Shown one piece after another: positions 36,785 through 46,722 of a DNA stretch of 64,000 nt. This stretch comes from Pseudomonas tumuqii. GTDB taxonomy: Bacteria > Pseudomonadota > Gammaproteobacteria > Pseudomonadales > Pseudomonadaceae. The translations under genes and the position numbers were made by a program. The notes under the pieces are model-generated. The model had not been told where the DNA came from. It was given only the letters and a program-made list of their open reading frames with translations, and made no database searches. The DNA lies in contig NZ_JAAOJA010000002.1 of assembly GCF_013184545.1 (NCBI RefSeq), forward strand, positions 434,001 to 498,000, read 5' to 3'. The number at the start of each line of letters is the position of its first letter. Position 1 is the first letter of the stretch.

Positions 36785-37264
36785 CTAGGTGTTGGCAGCA
36801 GGCAGTCGCTGAATGCAATCACCCATAAAGCGACTCATGTCCCGGGACAGGTTGATGAAAAAGATCCCGAACTGTTCGCCATCCAGTTCCGGCAGGCTGG
36901 CCAAGACCTGACAGGGAATTTTCAGCACTATGCATTCGCCGGTCGCAACGCTGCTGAACAGCCTGGGGCGCATCGCCAGCATCGCGGCAAAACCGATGCT
37001 TTCCCCCTCGCAGGTCGTGTGGATGACCTCCCGGCCCGTCGCGGTGTCCTGATAAACCTCCAGGCATCCCTTCAGGACGACATAGAAGCAATCTGCGCGT
37101 TCTCCTTGATGGTAGAGCTGCTCGCCCTCCGTCAATCCGAGCAACTCACCCTCCGCCAGCACGTGGTCGACGAATTCGTCCGAGAGGGCGCCGAATGCGG
37201 ACATTCTCTGGAACGCTTTGGCGGGAAGGATATCGTTGAGCAGAGCCCGGTCGAGAGTTTGCAT
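36785..37264 (-). CDS. Cyclic-nucleotide-binding-fold protein without DNA-binding domain
   Basis: 159 residues starting MQTLDRALLNDILPAKAFQR. About 25-125 has the CRP/FNR sensor fold: EGEQLYHQGERADCFYVVLKGCLEVYQ and GREVIHTTCEGESIGFAAML. The phosphate-binding cassette keeps GES but lacks the Arg-Ala pair that contacts cyclic nucleotide, having FSSVAT instead. No helix-turn-helix follows; the end is a helix, IFFINLSRDMSRFMGD. Classic cAMP binding is therefore doubtful. The in-frame ATG at 37390 would add 42 residues of no family character. It is isolated at the synteny junction after rpsA. Confidence 0.75.
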   Translation of the reverse strand: MQTLDRALLNDILPAKAFQRMSAFGALSDEFVDHVLAEGELLGLTEGEQLYHQGERADCFYVVLKGCLEVYQDTATGREVIHTTCEGESIGFAAMLAMRPRLFSSVATGECIVLKIPCQVLASLPELDGEQFGIFFINLSRDMSRFMGDCIQRLPAANT

Positions 37265-38097
37265 GGCATTGCACCTGCCGTTCCTCCCCGCTGGAATAGC
37301 ACTAAGGTCATCAATTGGCAGCGTTACCGCCATCATGAGCATATGGCCAATAACCGGACTCCATGCCTCTGTGTTGTTGCCAGCATGCATGCTGACAGTA
37401 TAGGCATCAGGGGCGGCACGTAGCCCTGAATTCAGGTGGCCTGATTAATGCTGGCGAGAGGGCTGTGAACGCTTCTTGCAGGTGCGCAGCAAGGCTGCTT
37501 GATCAAGAAATCATGAATGAGGTCGCGTTGAGAGCTGAGAAACCCATACGTACTTTACTTATGCCAAAAACTCTTCATTTGCACAGTCTTAAATAATAAA
37601 CGAGGATAAGAGATAGACTCAGATAGGGTGAGTGGGTCAGGGTTGAGGTTTTTATTTGAAAATTAAACGCTGCTTTTTCAGTAGCTGCTTTCGATAGCGC
37701 TCTGAATATGCAACGGGCTTTGCCGCGTTACATGGCCTTGTGCAATCACCGATTCATCCTCTGTCTGTCCTGAAGAGTCGATTCCTCTTCAGGTCATGAA
37801 AGATGGATATTCCGTCCATGCGTATTTTTGCATAGGCGATCATGCAAGCCCTCGCGATGAGGCAGGTGGAAATGAGGCTGCATGGGCCACACCTATTTAC
37901 AGTATTTGAGCGCATAATCGCCCCCGACTGAAGCGTGGGCATCGCGATATACAGCTGATTTATCCTGTGGTGATACGTTTGGTGTATTGAGCTGCGGTAT
38001 GTATAAAAGAAAATCCATTGGCCAGTATGCATCGCTGGTCAGCTAATGATTGCACGTCATAATTATCTGCAATCAAAAAAATTAATGGGCCAAACAA
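37265..38097. other. 833-nt AT-richer spacer upstream of the ice-binding gene, no gene seen
   Basis: Coding potential is poor in all frames. The 93-codon open frame at 37754-38032 on the minus strand has no family character and no convincing start. A clear hairpin (CCTGAAGAG/CTCTTCAGG, 37769-37777 with 37785-37793) is visible, and a poly-A stretch follows GATTGCA/TGCAATC near 38060-38090. Composition is clearly lower in GC than the flanking blocks. It probably holds the promoter and leader of the ice-binding gene. Confidence 0.5.
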
Positions 38098-39537
38098 ATG
38101 AATGCAAGTAACAAGACCTCCAGTCAATCGTTATGGGTTGCTATATTCCTGTTGGGCACCTATGCGGCAGCATGCCACGCTGAGGCAAGTGGCGGGGCGC
38201 CCACTGCAAGATCAACGTACCCTGGCGGCACTGTCACCCCGCTGCCAATCAACCACAAGCTCACCGCTACTTTCAGTGAGGCGATGGACGTTTCAACAAT
38301 CAACGGGTACAGCTTCACGGTGACCGCCCCTGGAGAGGCCGCGGTAATCGGCGCTGTAAGTCTTGATCGCGCAAGCCGCACGGCAATTTTCAAGCCGAGC
38401 AGTCATTTCGGATCCAACACCCTATACACCGCCACAGTGACCACTGCTGCAAAAAACACATCGGGTGTGGCACTGGCAAGCGCGCATGCCTGGTCCTTTA
38501 CCAGCGCCGCGGCTATAGACACTGACGCGCCGATTGTAAGTTCCACAAATCCGGTGAGTAGTGTCAAAGGCTTTGCGCGCAACGGCAGCATCAGCGCTGA
38601 GTTTAATGAGACGCTGGACCCCGTCACCGTCAACCCCACCAGCTTTACGCTGACCGATGGCACAACGCCCGTTGCAGGCGCTGTGATCTACGGCGGTTCA
38701 ACAGTAACCTTCAAACCGACAGACAATCTTGCAGCCAATACTGTCTATACGGCCACGCTGAAAACCGCTGTTAGCGATCTCGCGGTTCCTGCAAATGCAC
38801 TGGCAGACGACTATGTCTGGACCTTTACCACAGGCGCCGCCGTTGCCTCTGGACCCGCCGCAGTGGACCTGAGAAGCGCTGGGGATTTGGTAATTCTGTC
38901 AAAGACAGGAATTACCAATGTCCCAGCCTCCAATATCACCGGCAACATAGGTGCTAGCCCAATTACGGCTGCGGCGATGGGTAATGTTAGCTGTGCAGAA
39001 ATAACAGGCACGATCTACGGCGCTGATGCTGCCTATATAGGCAGCGGCGATGTCACCTGCTTTGCTGGTACAGCACCTGACAATACACGGGTAGCCAACG
39101 CAGTACTGGACATGGGAACCGCCTACGCAGATGCCGCTGGCAGAACATTGCCCGATCATACTGAACTGCACGCCGGCGATATCAGCGGCAAGACACTGTA
39201 CCCTGGCCTTTACAAGTGGAGTTCGAATGTATTGATCTCCACTGATGTCACCCTGTCGGGTGGTCCGAATGATGTCTGGATATTCCAGATAGCGGGCGAT
39301 CTTACCCAGGCTGACAGCAGTCGTATTGTCTTGGCCGGTGGTGCACAGGCCAAGAATATCTACTGGCAGGTCGGTGGTGGTACTAGCGTAGCCCTCGGAA
39401 CGAATGCTCACTTCGAAGGCGTCATACTCGCTGCAAAAGGTATTACCATCAAGACCGGCACGACGGTTAACGGCAGGCTGTTAGCGCATACGGCAGTTAC
39501 GTTGCAGCAGAATGTGGTTGCAGAACCTGCTCCGTAA
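38098..39537 (+). CDS. Secreted ice-binding-like protein: two Ig-like domains plus DUF3494
   Basis: 479 residues. A signal peptide (about 1-29, ending ACHA) is followed by two SbsA/Big_5 Ig-like domains (about 35-143 and 145-247), each with FSEAMD/FNETLD and a closing WSF/WTF. The DUF3494 ice-binding domain (about 255-475) has VDLRSAGDLVILSKTGITNVP, TPDHTELHAGDI-like DHTELHAGDISGKTLYPGLYKW, DVTLSGGPNDVWIFQIAGDL and AKNIYWQVGGG. Such proteins bind ice and aid survival or adhesion in frozen habitats. The ATG has no clear ribosome site (only GGGCC before it). GC is lower than in flanking genes, suggesting transfer. Confidence 0.9.
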   Translation: MNASNKTSSQSLWVAIFLLGTYAAACHAEASGGAPTARSTYPGGTVTPLPINHKLTATFSEAMDVSTINGYSFTVTAPGEAAVIGAVSLDRASRTAIFKPSSHFGSNTLYTATVTTAAKNTSGVALASAHAWSFTSAAAIDTDAPIVSSTNPVSSVKGFARNGSISAEFNETLDPVTVNPTSFTLTDGTTPVAGAVIYGGSTVTFKPTDNLAANTVYTATLKTAVSDLAVPANALADDYVWTFTTGAAVASGPAAVDLRSAGDLVILSKTGITNVPASNITGNIGASPITAAAMGNVSCAEITGTIYGADAAYIGSGDVTCFAGTAPDNTRVANAVLDMGTAYADAAGRTLPDHTELHAGDISGKTLYPGLYKWSSNVLISTDVTLSGGPNDVWIFQIAGDLTQADSSRIVLAGGAQAKNIYWQVGGGTSVALGTNAHFEGVILAAKGITIKTGTTVNGRLLAHTAVTLQQNVVAEPAP

Positions 39538-40254
39538 GATATGAAACATCTAGTGCGAAAGCACAATCGCAAGAAAGGATCCGGTTGGATTCTTTCTTGC
39601 AAGGAGCAAAGTAGAACCAACCCTGATACTTCCTGGGTCGTGGCGTTTGCCTGATGTGCTGGCCAAAGACAAAGTTAGCGCCTTGAGTTATTTGCGCCAC
39701 CCGTAGGGTTAAATTATTATCAGGCCACGATTGAAGGGCCGCAGTGCTACTTGTAGGAAGAGTCCAAGTGCGCCGGGTTAGACTGATGAGAGATGCCCGG
39801 TTTGCCAAATGCGTTATCCTCGGTAAGTTGCTTTCAAGGGTGGCATCGGCGCTGGATGGAAAAGTTGTACTGTAATAAACAGGGCGTCAACTGCTGTAAT
39901 AACGCGTTTATATATATGGTGGGTGGTTACGCTGCGAAGATGTTATACACCATTGCTCATAGATGATGACAACTGGCAGTCGCGCCAAGTGTTGTAGGGC
40001 TGAACCCACGGGCTACCTGGATGCCAGGTGACTATGACGGCCGGCTTGTTGCGTATCGGCGTCCTTGCGATCAAGGGGGCGCGACGGGGTTGCGGGATCG
40101 CCAGGCAGTAGCCGTTCCCGAAAATGCTCCCGGCATTTTTACTACCTCCCTATCCATGGAGGCGCCTACCGTTTACTGCCTTTCCCACATCCATATGAGT
40201 CACAAGCTGGCTTCTGCCGGGCGCGCCGAGTCTGCTCGGGCGCCCTTTATGCGT
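39538..40254. other. 717-nt spacer between the ice-binding gene and aer, no gene seen
   Basis: Both flanking genes converge here. No frame shows family character; open frames on the plus strand at 40021-41085 and 40065-40265 are shadows of the aer gene. A small hairpin ACCTGG/CCAGGT (40015-40029) and a hairpin just after the aer stop (GC-rich, 40227-40253) are present. The left half is AT-rich like the spacer upstream of the ice-binding gene. Confidence 0.5.
39569..39600 (+). terminator. Strong hairpin after the ice-binding gene
   Basis: Arms of 14 nt (39569-39582 and 39587-39600) match at 13 positions around GGTT. It starts 31 nt after the stop. The distal arm is pyrimidine-rich but has no T tract, so termination is probable rather than certain. 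Confidence 0.65.
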
Positions 40255-41820
40255 TTAGCGGTTGAAGCGTTCGACCAGCGAGTACTGCCCTTGCGCCGTT
40301 GCGGTAAGTGCTTCGCTGAGCACCGCGGAGCTTTGCGCTTCGCTGGAGGTCTGGTCGGACAGTTGGGCGATGTTGGTGATGTTGCGGTTGATTTCGTCGG
40401 CGACCGAGCTTTGTTCTTCGGCAGCGGCGGCGATCTGGTCAGCCATGTCGGCGATATTGGACACCGCGTCGCTGATCCCGGCGAGGGCCAGGTCGGCTTG
40501 TTGTACGCGCTCGACACCTTCATCGGCTTGCTTGCGGCCGATTTCCATGGTCATCACGGCTTCTTCGGCGGTGCGCTGCAGCTTGGCGATCAGTTGGTGA
40601 ATCTGCCCGGTGGATTCGGTGGTGCGTTGTGCCAGCGAGCGGACTTCGTCGGCGACAACGGCGAAACCGCGGCCCATTTCACCGGCGCGGGCAGCTTCGA
40701 TGGCGGCGTTGAGGGCGAGCAGGTTGGTCTGGTCGGCGATGCCTTTGATCACATCGACCACGCCGCCGATTTCGTTGCTGTCCTGGGCCAGACGGGTGAC
40801 GGTTTCGCCGGTGTCACCGACCGACTGCGAGAGGCGCTGGATAGCAGCGCGGGTTTCCGCGGTGATGGTGCGGCCTTCGCTGGTCAGGCGATTGGCTTCC
40901 TGGGTGGCGATGGCGGTGCGGGCGACGTTGCTGGCGACTTCCAGGGTGGTGGCGGCCATTTGGTTGACCGCGGTGGCGACCTGTTCGGTTTCCTGGCGTT
41001 GGCGATCCAGGCCGGCCGAGCTGCTGTGGGCCAGGGTCTCGGCCTGTTTGGCCTGTTTGGCCAGGTTCTCGGCGCTGTCCTGTAGGCGCGTCAGGCAGGT
41101 CTTCAGGCGTGCGTCTTGACCGAGGATGGACATTTCCAGGCGGCCCTGGGCGCCCCGGCTGTCGGTGTACATCTGCGCGATCAGTGGGTCGGAGGTGGTT
41201 TGATCGGCCAATTGCAGCAGGCGTTTCATCCCGCGCTGCTGCCAGTTGAGACCAGCCAGCCCGAGCGGTATCGAGAGCAGGGCGGCGACGGCGAAGCCCC
41301 AGCTGGTGTCGAGCCAGGTACCGATAAGGAAACCGATCTGGCTGACCAGGATAAAGGGCAGCCAGTTCTGCAGGGTCGGCAGCCACTGGTCGCGGCTGGG
41401 TATGGCGGACTTGCCGCTGTTGATTCGCTTGTACAGGGCTTCGGCGCGGCGCACTTGTTCGGCGGTCGGCTTGATCCGCACCGATTCGTAGCCAACCACC
41501 TGGTTTTTTTCCAGTACCGGGGTGACGTAGGCATTGACCCAGTAGTGATCGCCATTCTTGCTGCGGTTCTTGACGATACCCATCCAGGGGCGGCCCTGTT
41601 TCAGGGTGTTCCACATGTGGGCGAACACGGCCGCAGGCACATCCGGGTGACGCACCAGGTTGTGTGGTGCGCCCATCAACTCGTCGTGGCTGAAGCCACT
41701 GATTTCGACGAACGCTTCGTTGCAATAGGTGATCTGGCCTTTGGCATCGGTGGTGGAGATCAAGCGCTGCTGGGCCGCAAAGGTGCGTTCGCGTTGGGTG
41801 ATGGGCTGATTATTGCGCAT
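40255..41820 (-). CDS. aer: Aer-type aerotaxis chemoreceptor with PAS domain
   Basis: 521 residues. PAS domain about 15-120 with [20 protein letters not shown] and [14 protein letters not shown], two membrane helices about 150-195 ([17 protein letters not shown] and [16 protein letters not shown]), then a methyl-accepting signalling domain with the hairpin tip [26 protein letters not shown] and [12 protein letters not shown]. Aer senses oxygen or redox through FAD bound to PAS and signals to CheA. In PAO1 aer (PA1561) also sits beside acnA. There is no periplasmic sensing domain. Confidence 0.94.
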   Translation of the reverse strand: MRNNQPITQRERTFAAQQRLISTTDAKGQITYCNEAFVEISGFSHDELMGAPHNLVRHPDVPAAVFAHMWNTLKQGRPWMGIVKNRSKNGDHYWVNAYVTPVLEKNQVVGYESVRIKPTAEQVRRAEALYKRINSGKSAIPSRDQWLPTLQNWLPFILVSQIGFLIGTWLDTSWGFAVAALLSIPLGLAGLNWQQRGMKRLLQLADQTTSDPLIAQMYTDSRGAQGRLEMSILGQDARLKTCLTRLQDSAENLAKQAKQAETLAHSSSAGLDRQRQETEQVATAVNQMAATTLEVASNVARTAIATQEANRLTSEGRTITAETRAAIQRLSQSVGDTGETVTRLAQDSNEIGGVVDVIKGIADQTNLLALNAAIEAARAGEMGRGFAVVADEVRSLAQRTTESTGQIHQLIAKLQRTAEEAVMTMEIGRKQADEGVERVQQADLALAGISDAVSNIADMADQIAAAAEEQSSVADEINRNITNIAQLSDQTSSEAQSSAVLSEALTATAQGQYSLVERFNR

Positions 41821-41982
41821 GAGGAGCTTGTCCCTAGGGGTTATGCCTTGTCATCGGCCAGGCAGGGCTGAAGTTGAGCGGGAAATTTGCCGCGCAGTGT
41901 AACTGGATATTGAACGGCTTCACATTTCTGCGGGCGACAAGGCGGCGAGAGACAGGTCGTGTTTGGTATGCGTGTTTGGGAT

Positions 41983-42007
41983 AAAAAGCGCCGCTGGCAG
42001 CGGCGCT
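41983..42007 (-). terminator. Rho-independent terminator, minus strand, in the acnA-aer gap
   Basis: On the minus strand AGCGCCGCT and its complement (41987-41995 with 41999-42007) around a 3-nt loop are followed by five T (41987-41983). It is 150 nt downstream of acnA and 163 nt upstream of the aer ATG, so aer must have its own promoter. Confidence 0.82.
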
Positions 42008-42068
42008 CTGCAAGCGGGTGTCGTTGAGATTGCGCGGCATGAGCGCCGTGCTTTCGTAGCCCAATAAA

Positions 42069-42109
42069 CGCCCGCGCAATCCAGGATCGCATCCCGGATT
42101 GCGCGGGCG
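42069..42109. repeat. 14-bp perfect inverted repeat just after acnA
   Basis: CGCCCGCGCAATCC (42069-42082) and its exact complement (42096-42109) flank 13 nt. It lies 47 nt after the acnA stop. It may be a REP-like element or a first, T-less terminator ahead of the one at 41983-42007. Confidence 0.7.
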
Positions 42110-42155
42110 CTTTAGCCCGGCTTGCCACTGCGAGTCGGCAGGCCGGGCATTACCA

Positions 42156-44897
42156 CTAGCCTGCGATCAGCTGGCGCAATACATAGTGCAGGATGCCACC
42201 GGCCTTGAAGTACTCCACCTCGTTGAGGGTGTCGATGCGACACAGCACTTCGACGCTTTCCCGCGTGCCGTCCTCGCGATTCACTTCGACCATCAGCTTC
42301 ATCAGCGGATGCAGTTCGACGCCATCCAGGCCATGGATGCCGAGGGTTTCCTTGCCGGTCAGGTGCAGGCTCTGGCGATTCTGGCCGGGCATGAACTGCA
42401 AGGGCAGCACGCCCATGCCGACCAGGTTGGAGCGGTGGATGCGCTCGAAGCTTTCGGCGATCACCGCCTTGACCCCGAGCAGGTTGGTGCCCTTGGCCGC
42501 CCAGTCGCGGCTTGATCCGGTGCCGTATTCCTTGCCGGCGATCACCACCAGCGGGGTGCCGGCTTCCTGGTAGCGCATGGCCGCGTCGTAGATCGCCAGC
42601 TTCTCGCCGCTTGGCACGTGCAGGGTGTTGCCGCCCTCTTCGCTGCCGAGCATTTCGTTGCGGATGCGGATATTGGCGAAGGTGCCGCGCATCATCACTT
42701 CATGGTTGCCGCGGCGCGAGCCGTAGGAGTTGAAGTCGACCGGTTCGACGCCCTGTTCGCGCAGGTAGCGGCCGGCCGGGCTGTCGGCCTTGATGTTGCC
42801 GGCCGGGGAGATGTGGTCGGTGGTCACCGAGTCGCCGAGCAGGGCGAGGATGCGCGCCTGGTGGATGTCGCCGATATGCGGCGGTGCATCGGCGATGTCC
42901 GCGAAGAACGGTGGATGCTGGATATAGGTCGAGTCGGCCTGCCAGGCGTAGGTGGCGGCTTGCGGCACTTCGATCGCCTGCCATTGCGCGTCGCCGGCGA
43001 ACACCTCGGCGTATTCCTTGTGGAACATCGCGGTGTCAACCTGCATGATCGCCTCGGCGATTTCCTGCTGGCTCGGCCAGATGTCCTTGAGGTAGACCGG
43101 CTGGCCGCGCTGGTCCTGGCCCAGCGGATCGCGAGTGATATCCAGGCGCACGCTGCCGGCCAGGGCGTAGGCCACCACCAGCGGTGGCGAGGCCAGCCAG
43201 TTGGTTTTCACCAGCGGATGCACACGGCCCTCGAAGTTGCGGTTGCCGGACAGCACCGAGGCCACCGTCAGGTCGTGCTGCTGGATGGCCTGCTCGATCG
43301 GCTCGAGCAGCGGCCCCGAATTGCCGATGCAGGTGGTGCAGCCGTAACCGACCAGGTCGAAGCCCAGTTCGTCCAGGTAGTGGGTCAGGCCGGCGGCGTT
43401 GAAGTACTCGGTCACCACCTTGGAGCCGGGCGCCAGCGAACTCTTGACCCAGGGTTTGCGCTGCAGGCCTTTTTCCACGGCTTTCTTCGCCAGCAGGCCG
43501 GCGGCCATCATCACGCTGGGGTTGGAGGTGTTGGTGCAGGAGGTGATGGCGGCGATCACCACGGCGCCGTTTTTCAGGCGGTAGGTTCGCCCCTGATGTT
43601 CGTAGTCGGCCTCACCGATCATCGCCGCGCTACCGACCGCGGCGCCACCGCCGCCTTCGTTGAGCAGGCGGGCTTCCTCGCCGGCGGCGGGTTTTACCTG
43701 CAGCCCGGTAAAGTCGTCGAAGGCTTGTTTGACCTGGGGCAGGGCGACCCGGTCCTGTGGCCGTTTCGGCCCGGCCAGGCAGGCCTCGACGCTGCCCATG
43801 TCCAGCTCCAGGCTGTCGCTGAACAGCGGTTCCTGGCCTTGTTCGCGCCACAGGCCTTGGGCCTTGCAGTAGGCCTCGACCAGTTTGACGGCCTGTTCCG
43901 GGCGCCCGGACAGGCGCAGATAACCCAGGGTGATCGCGTCGACCGGAAAGAAGCCGCAGGTGGCGCCGTATTCCGGGGCCATGTTGGCGATGGTGGCGCG
44001 ATCGGCCAGGGGCAGGTCGGCCAGGCCGTCGCCATAGAACTCGACGAATTTGCCGACCACGCCCTTGCTGCGCAGCATCTGGGTGACGGTGAGCACCAGG
44101 TCGGTGGCGGTGATGCCTTCCTTGAGCTTGCCGCTGAGCTTGAAGCCGATCACCTCGGGGATCAGCATCGACACCGGCTGGCCGAGCATCGCCGCTTCCG
44201 CCTCGATGCCGCCGACGCCCCAGCCGAGGATGCCGAGGCCGTTGATCATGGTGGTGTGCGAGTCGGTACCGACCAGGGTGTCGGGGAAGGCGAAGGTCTG
44301 GCCGTCTTCCTCCTTGGTCCAGACGGTGCGGCCGAGGTATTCCAGGTTGACCTGATGGCAGATGCCGGTGCCCGGCGGCACCACGCTGAAGTTGTCGAAG
44401 GCATGCTGGCCCCAGCGCAGGAAGGCGTAGCGTTCGCCGTTGCGCTGCATCTCGATGGCGACGTTTTCGCCGAAGGCGGCGTGGCTGGCGAATTTGTCGA
44501 CCATTACCGAGTGGTCGATCACCAGGTCCACCGGTGACAGCGGGTTGATCTTCTGCGGGTCACCACCGGCCTTGGCCATGGCCTCGCGCATGGCGGCCAG
44601 GTCGACCACCGCCGGTACGCCGGTGAAGTCCTGCATCAGCACCCGGGCCGGGCGGTACTGGATTTCCCGTTCGGAGCTGCGGCTCTGCAGCCAATCGGCC
44701 ATGGCCTGCAGATCGGTGCCGGTGACGGTCTTGCCGTCTTCCCAGCGCAGCAGGTTCTCCAGCAGGACTTTCAGTGACATCGGCAGTCGATCGATATTGC
44801 CGAGGGTCTTGGCCGCGTCCGGCAGGCTGAAGTAGTGGTAGGTCTGGTCGCCAACGTCGAGGCTGCGGCGGCTGTTCAGGCTATCTAAGGAAGGCAT
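42156..44897 (-). CDS. acnA: Aconitate hydratase A
   Basis: 913 residues, the AcnA/IRP1 type. Cluster cysteines lie in [14 protein letters not shown] and [13 protein letters not shown]. Other segments are [26 protein letters not shown] and the swivel-domain [15 protein letters not shown]. It converts citrate to isocitrate and may bind its own mRNA when the cluster is lost. The ATG at 44897 follows AGGAGA. A 15-bp palindrome (44914-44928) lies just upstream. gltA and sdhCDAB of the same cycle are 14 kb away. Confidence 0.97.
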   Translation of the reverse strand: MPSLDSLNSRRSLDVGDQTYHYFSLPDAAKTLGNIDRLPMSLKVLLENLLRWEDGKTVTGTDLQAMADWLQSRSSEREIQYRPARVLMQDFTGVPAVVDLAAMREAMAKAGGDPQKINPLSPVDLVIDHSVMVDKFASHAAFGENVAIEMQRNGERYAFLRWGQHAFDNFSVVPPGTGICHQVNLEYLGRTVWTKEEDGQTFAFPDTLVGTDSHTTMINGLGILGWGVGGIEAEAAMLGQPVSMLIPEVIGFKLSGKLKEGITATDLVLTVTQMLRSKGVVGKFVEFYGDGLADLPLADRATIANMAPEYGATCGFFPVDAITLGYLRLSGRPEQAVKLVEAYCKAQGLWREQGQEPLFSDSLELDMGSVEACLAGPKRPQDRVALPQVKQAFDDFTGLQVKPAAGEEARLLNEGGGGAAVGSAAMIGEADYEHQGRTYRLKNGAVVIAAITSCTNTSNPSVMMAAGLLAKKAVEKGLQRKPWVKSSLAPGSKVVTEYFNAAGLTHYLDELGFDLVGYGCTTCIGNSGPLLEPIEQAIQQHDLTVASVLSGNRNFEGRVHPLVKTNWLASPPLVVAYALAGSVRLDITRDPLGQDQRGQPVYLKDIWPSQQEIAEAIMQVDTAMFHKEYAEVFAGDAQWQAIEVPQAATYAWQADSTYIQHPPFFADIADAPPHIGDIHQARILALLGDSVTTDHISPAGNIKADSPAGRYLREQGVEPVDFNSYGSRRGNHEVMMRGTFANIRIRNEMLGSEEGGNTLHVPSGEKLAIYDAAMRYQEAGTPLVVIAGKEYGTGSSRDWAAKGTNLLGVKAVIAESFERIHRSNLVGMGVLPLQFMPGQNRQSLHLTGKETLGIHGLDGVELHPLMKLMVEVNREDGTRESVEVLCRIDTLNEVEYFKAGGILHYVLRQLIAG

Positions 44898-45279
44898 TGC
44901 GCGTCTCCTGTGACTTGCACGGTGCAAGCCGATTGTTTGCAGCAGAGTCTTCACGCTAGCTCTGCTTGGCGAGGCTCGCCATGTCATAGGTCTTGTGGCT
45001 GCGCGGCATTTGCTCACTCAGCCATTGCCCCATCGCTGGACATCGCACGAACCTGTAGGAGGCCCGACCCGGGGCGATGCTTTGTTTTCAGCGATGTGGG
45101 GTGCCCGTACTGTCGGCAGGCGAGCCAAAACGCCGGGGCCTGGGTCGTGAGGCTGTGGCGTCCGGCGAACATGGCGCAAAAGCGGCAACCGGCGAAACCA
45201 GGCACTCCATTGTCTGGACAGGTCGATTACGTCCCGGGTTCCCGACTCCGTTATGATGCGCGCCTTGAGGAGATCACCG
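44898..45279. promoter_or_regulatory. Divergent acnA-rlmM spacer with a palindrome near acnA
   Basis: This 382-nt gap holds no gene. A perfect 7-1-7 palindrome CTTGCAC-G-GTGCAAG sits at 44914-44928, 16 nt upstream of the acnA ATG, overlapping the leader next to the ribosome site. The rlmM start is on the right, with GAGGAG before it. Promoters for both genes must be here but no strong -35/-10 pair was recognised. Confidence 0.55.
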
Positions 45280-46329
45280 ATGAATACTTTGTTACTGCAC
45301 TGCCGCCCCGGTTTCGAGAACGAGGTGTGCGCGGAGATCGCCGAGCATGCCGCGCGCCTGGACGTGGCCGGTTACGCCAAGGCCAAGCCGAGCACGGCTT
45401 GCGCCGAATTTATCTGCACCGAGCCAGAGGGCGCCGAGCGCCTGATGCGCGGCGTGCGTTTCAATCGGCTGATTTTCCCGCGGCAATGGGCGCGTGGCGT
45501 GTTCATCAATCTGCCGGAGCTGGATCGCATCAGCGTGCTGCTGGCCCATCTGGCCGATTTGCCGACCTTCGGCAGCCTGTGGCTGGAGGTACTCGACACC
45601 AACGATGGCAAGGAGCTGTCGAATTTCTGCAAGAAGTTCGAGGCGCCGCTGCGCAATGCCCTGAGCAAGGCCGGCAAGCTGGTGGAGGATCCGCAGAAGC
45701 CGCGCCTGCTGCTGACCTTCAAGAGCGGTCGCGAGGTGTTCGTCGGTCTGGCCGAGACGAATAATTCGGCAATCTGGCCCATGGGAATCCCGCGCCTGAA
45801 ATTCCCCCGCGAGGCGCCGAGCCGTTCGACCCTCAAGCTGGAGGAGGCCTGGCACACCTTCATCCCACGCGATCAGTGGGACGAGCGCCTGTCGGACGAG
45901 ATGACCGGCGTCGACCTCGGCGCCGCGCCGGGCGGCTGGACCTACCAACTGGTCAAGCGCGGCATGCTGGTGACCGCCATCGACAACGGCCCCATGGCCG
46001 AAAACCTGATGGACACCGGCCTGGTACAGCACCTGATGGTCGATGGTTTCACCTACAAGCCCCGTCAGCCGGTGGACTGGATGGTCTGCGACATCGTCGA
46101 GAAACCCGCGCGCAGCGCCGCCTTGCTGGAAACCTGGATCGGCGAAGGCCTGTGCCGCGAGGCGGTGGTCAATCTGAAACTGCCGATGAAGCAACGCTAC
46201 GCCGAGGTGCGTCGCCTGCTGCAGCGTCTCGAGGACGGCTTTGCCGAACGCAAGATCAAGGTGTCGATCGCCTGCAAACAGCTCTATCACGACCGCGAGG
46301 AAGTGACCTGTCATTTGCGCCGGTTGTAG
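45280..46329 (+). CDS. rlmM: 23S rRNA C2498 2'-O-methyltransferase RlmM
   Basis: 349 residues. An N-terminal THUMP-like region is followed by the Rossmann methyltransferase with GVDLGAAPGGWTYQL (SAM site), CDIVEKPAR (Asp) and NLKLPMKQRY (Lys). It methylates C2498 of 23S rRNA. The ATG at 45280 has GAGGAG eight bases upstream; the in-frame ATG at 45253 is not supported. Confidence 0.96.
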   Translation: MNTLLLHCRPGFENEVCAEIAEHAARLDVAGYAKAKPSTACAEFICTEPEGAERLMRGVRFNRLIFPRQWARGVFINLPELDRISVLLAHLADLPTFGSLWLEVLDTNDGKELSNFCKKFEAPLRNALSKAGKLVEDPQKPRLLLTFKSGREVFVGLAETNNSAIWPMGIPRLKFPREAPSRSTLKLEEAWHTFIPRDQWDERLSDEMTGVDLGAAPGGWTYQLVKRGMLVTAIDNGPMAENLMDTGLVQHLMVDGFTYKPRQPVDWMVCDIVEKPARSAALLETWIGEGLCREAVVNLKLPMKQRYAEVRRLLQRLEDGFAERKIKVSIACKQLYHDREEVTCHLRRL

Positions 46330-46359
46330 GTGCGGGCCGTGTGAAGTCCACGGGCCGTA

Positions 46360-46557
46360 TCAACGATCTTCGCGGATTTCATCCGGGCTACAGGGCTGCT
46401 GCCTGACCCAATAGCTCTGTTTGTGCCCGTGGGCCTCGAACTGCCGCGCCAGGGCTTCGGCGGCGGCGCGGGTCAGGTCGGCGCGCACGACGAACTCGTT
46501 GCCATTGTCGTCCCGGCGCACCAGACACCAGTTTTGCGGTTGGCTGGATGTGGACAT
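46360..46557 (-). CDS. Small conserved hypothetical protein (65 aa)
   Basis: 65 residues, MSTSSQPQNWCLVRRDDNGN, then FVVRADLTRAAAEALARQFEAHGHKQSYWV and an acidic end. No signal peptide. A strong GGAGG lies 7 bases before the ATG, which argues for real translation. It is divergent from tusA. It looks like one SPOR-like beta-alpha-beta unit (WCLVRRD, AEALARQFEAHG, QSYWV); this is a weak resemblance. Function unknown. Confidence 0.65.
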   Translation of the reverse strand: MSTSSQPQNWCLVRRDDNGNEFVVRADLTRAAAEALARQFEAHGHKQSYWVRQQPCSPDEIREDR

Positions 46558-46722
46558 GCTCGCAACCTCCGTCGCGTGCGGGGCTACCCGTTAAAGGCTA
46601 GCTCGGCGCTGCCACCGGCGCCTGCTGCCCGCGACAGTTCGGGCTCGCCCAGAGCATGAGCGGGCGGGTGGCCTGAGGGGCCGCTTTGCGCGACAATGGC
46701 CGCCTGTTTCTGGAGCCCACCG

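Noticed and set aside
37754..38032. A 92-codon minus-strand frame in the spacer before the ice-binding gene
   Set aside because: No ribosome site, low-complexity translation and no family resemblance; more probably leader or promoter DNA.
39497..39808. A 103-codon minus-strand frame at the 3' end of the ice-binding gene
   Set aside because: Overlaps the certain ice-binding frame and its hairpin, with no start signal or domain.
39901..40140. Possible cyclic di-GMP riboswitch near the aer end
   Set aside because: The conserved GGCAAACC and tetraloop-receptor elements are absent and no gene reads away from it in the right direction.
42618..44537. A 639-codon plus-strand frame within acnA
   Set aside because: Opposite-strand shadow of acnA; acnA has all cluster cysteines and family motifs.
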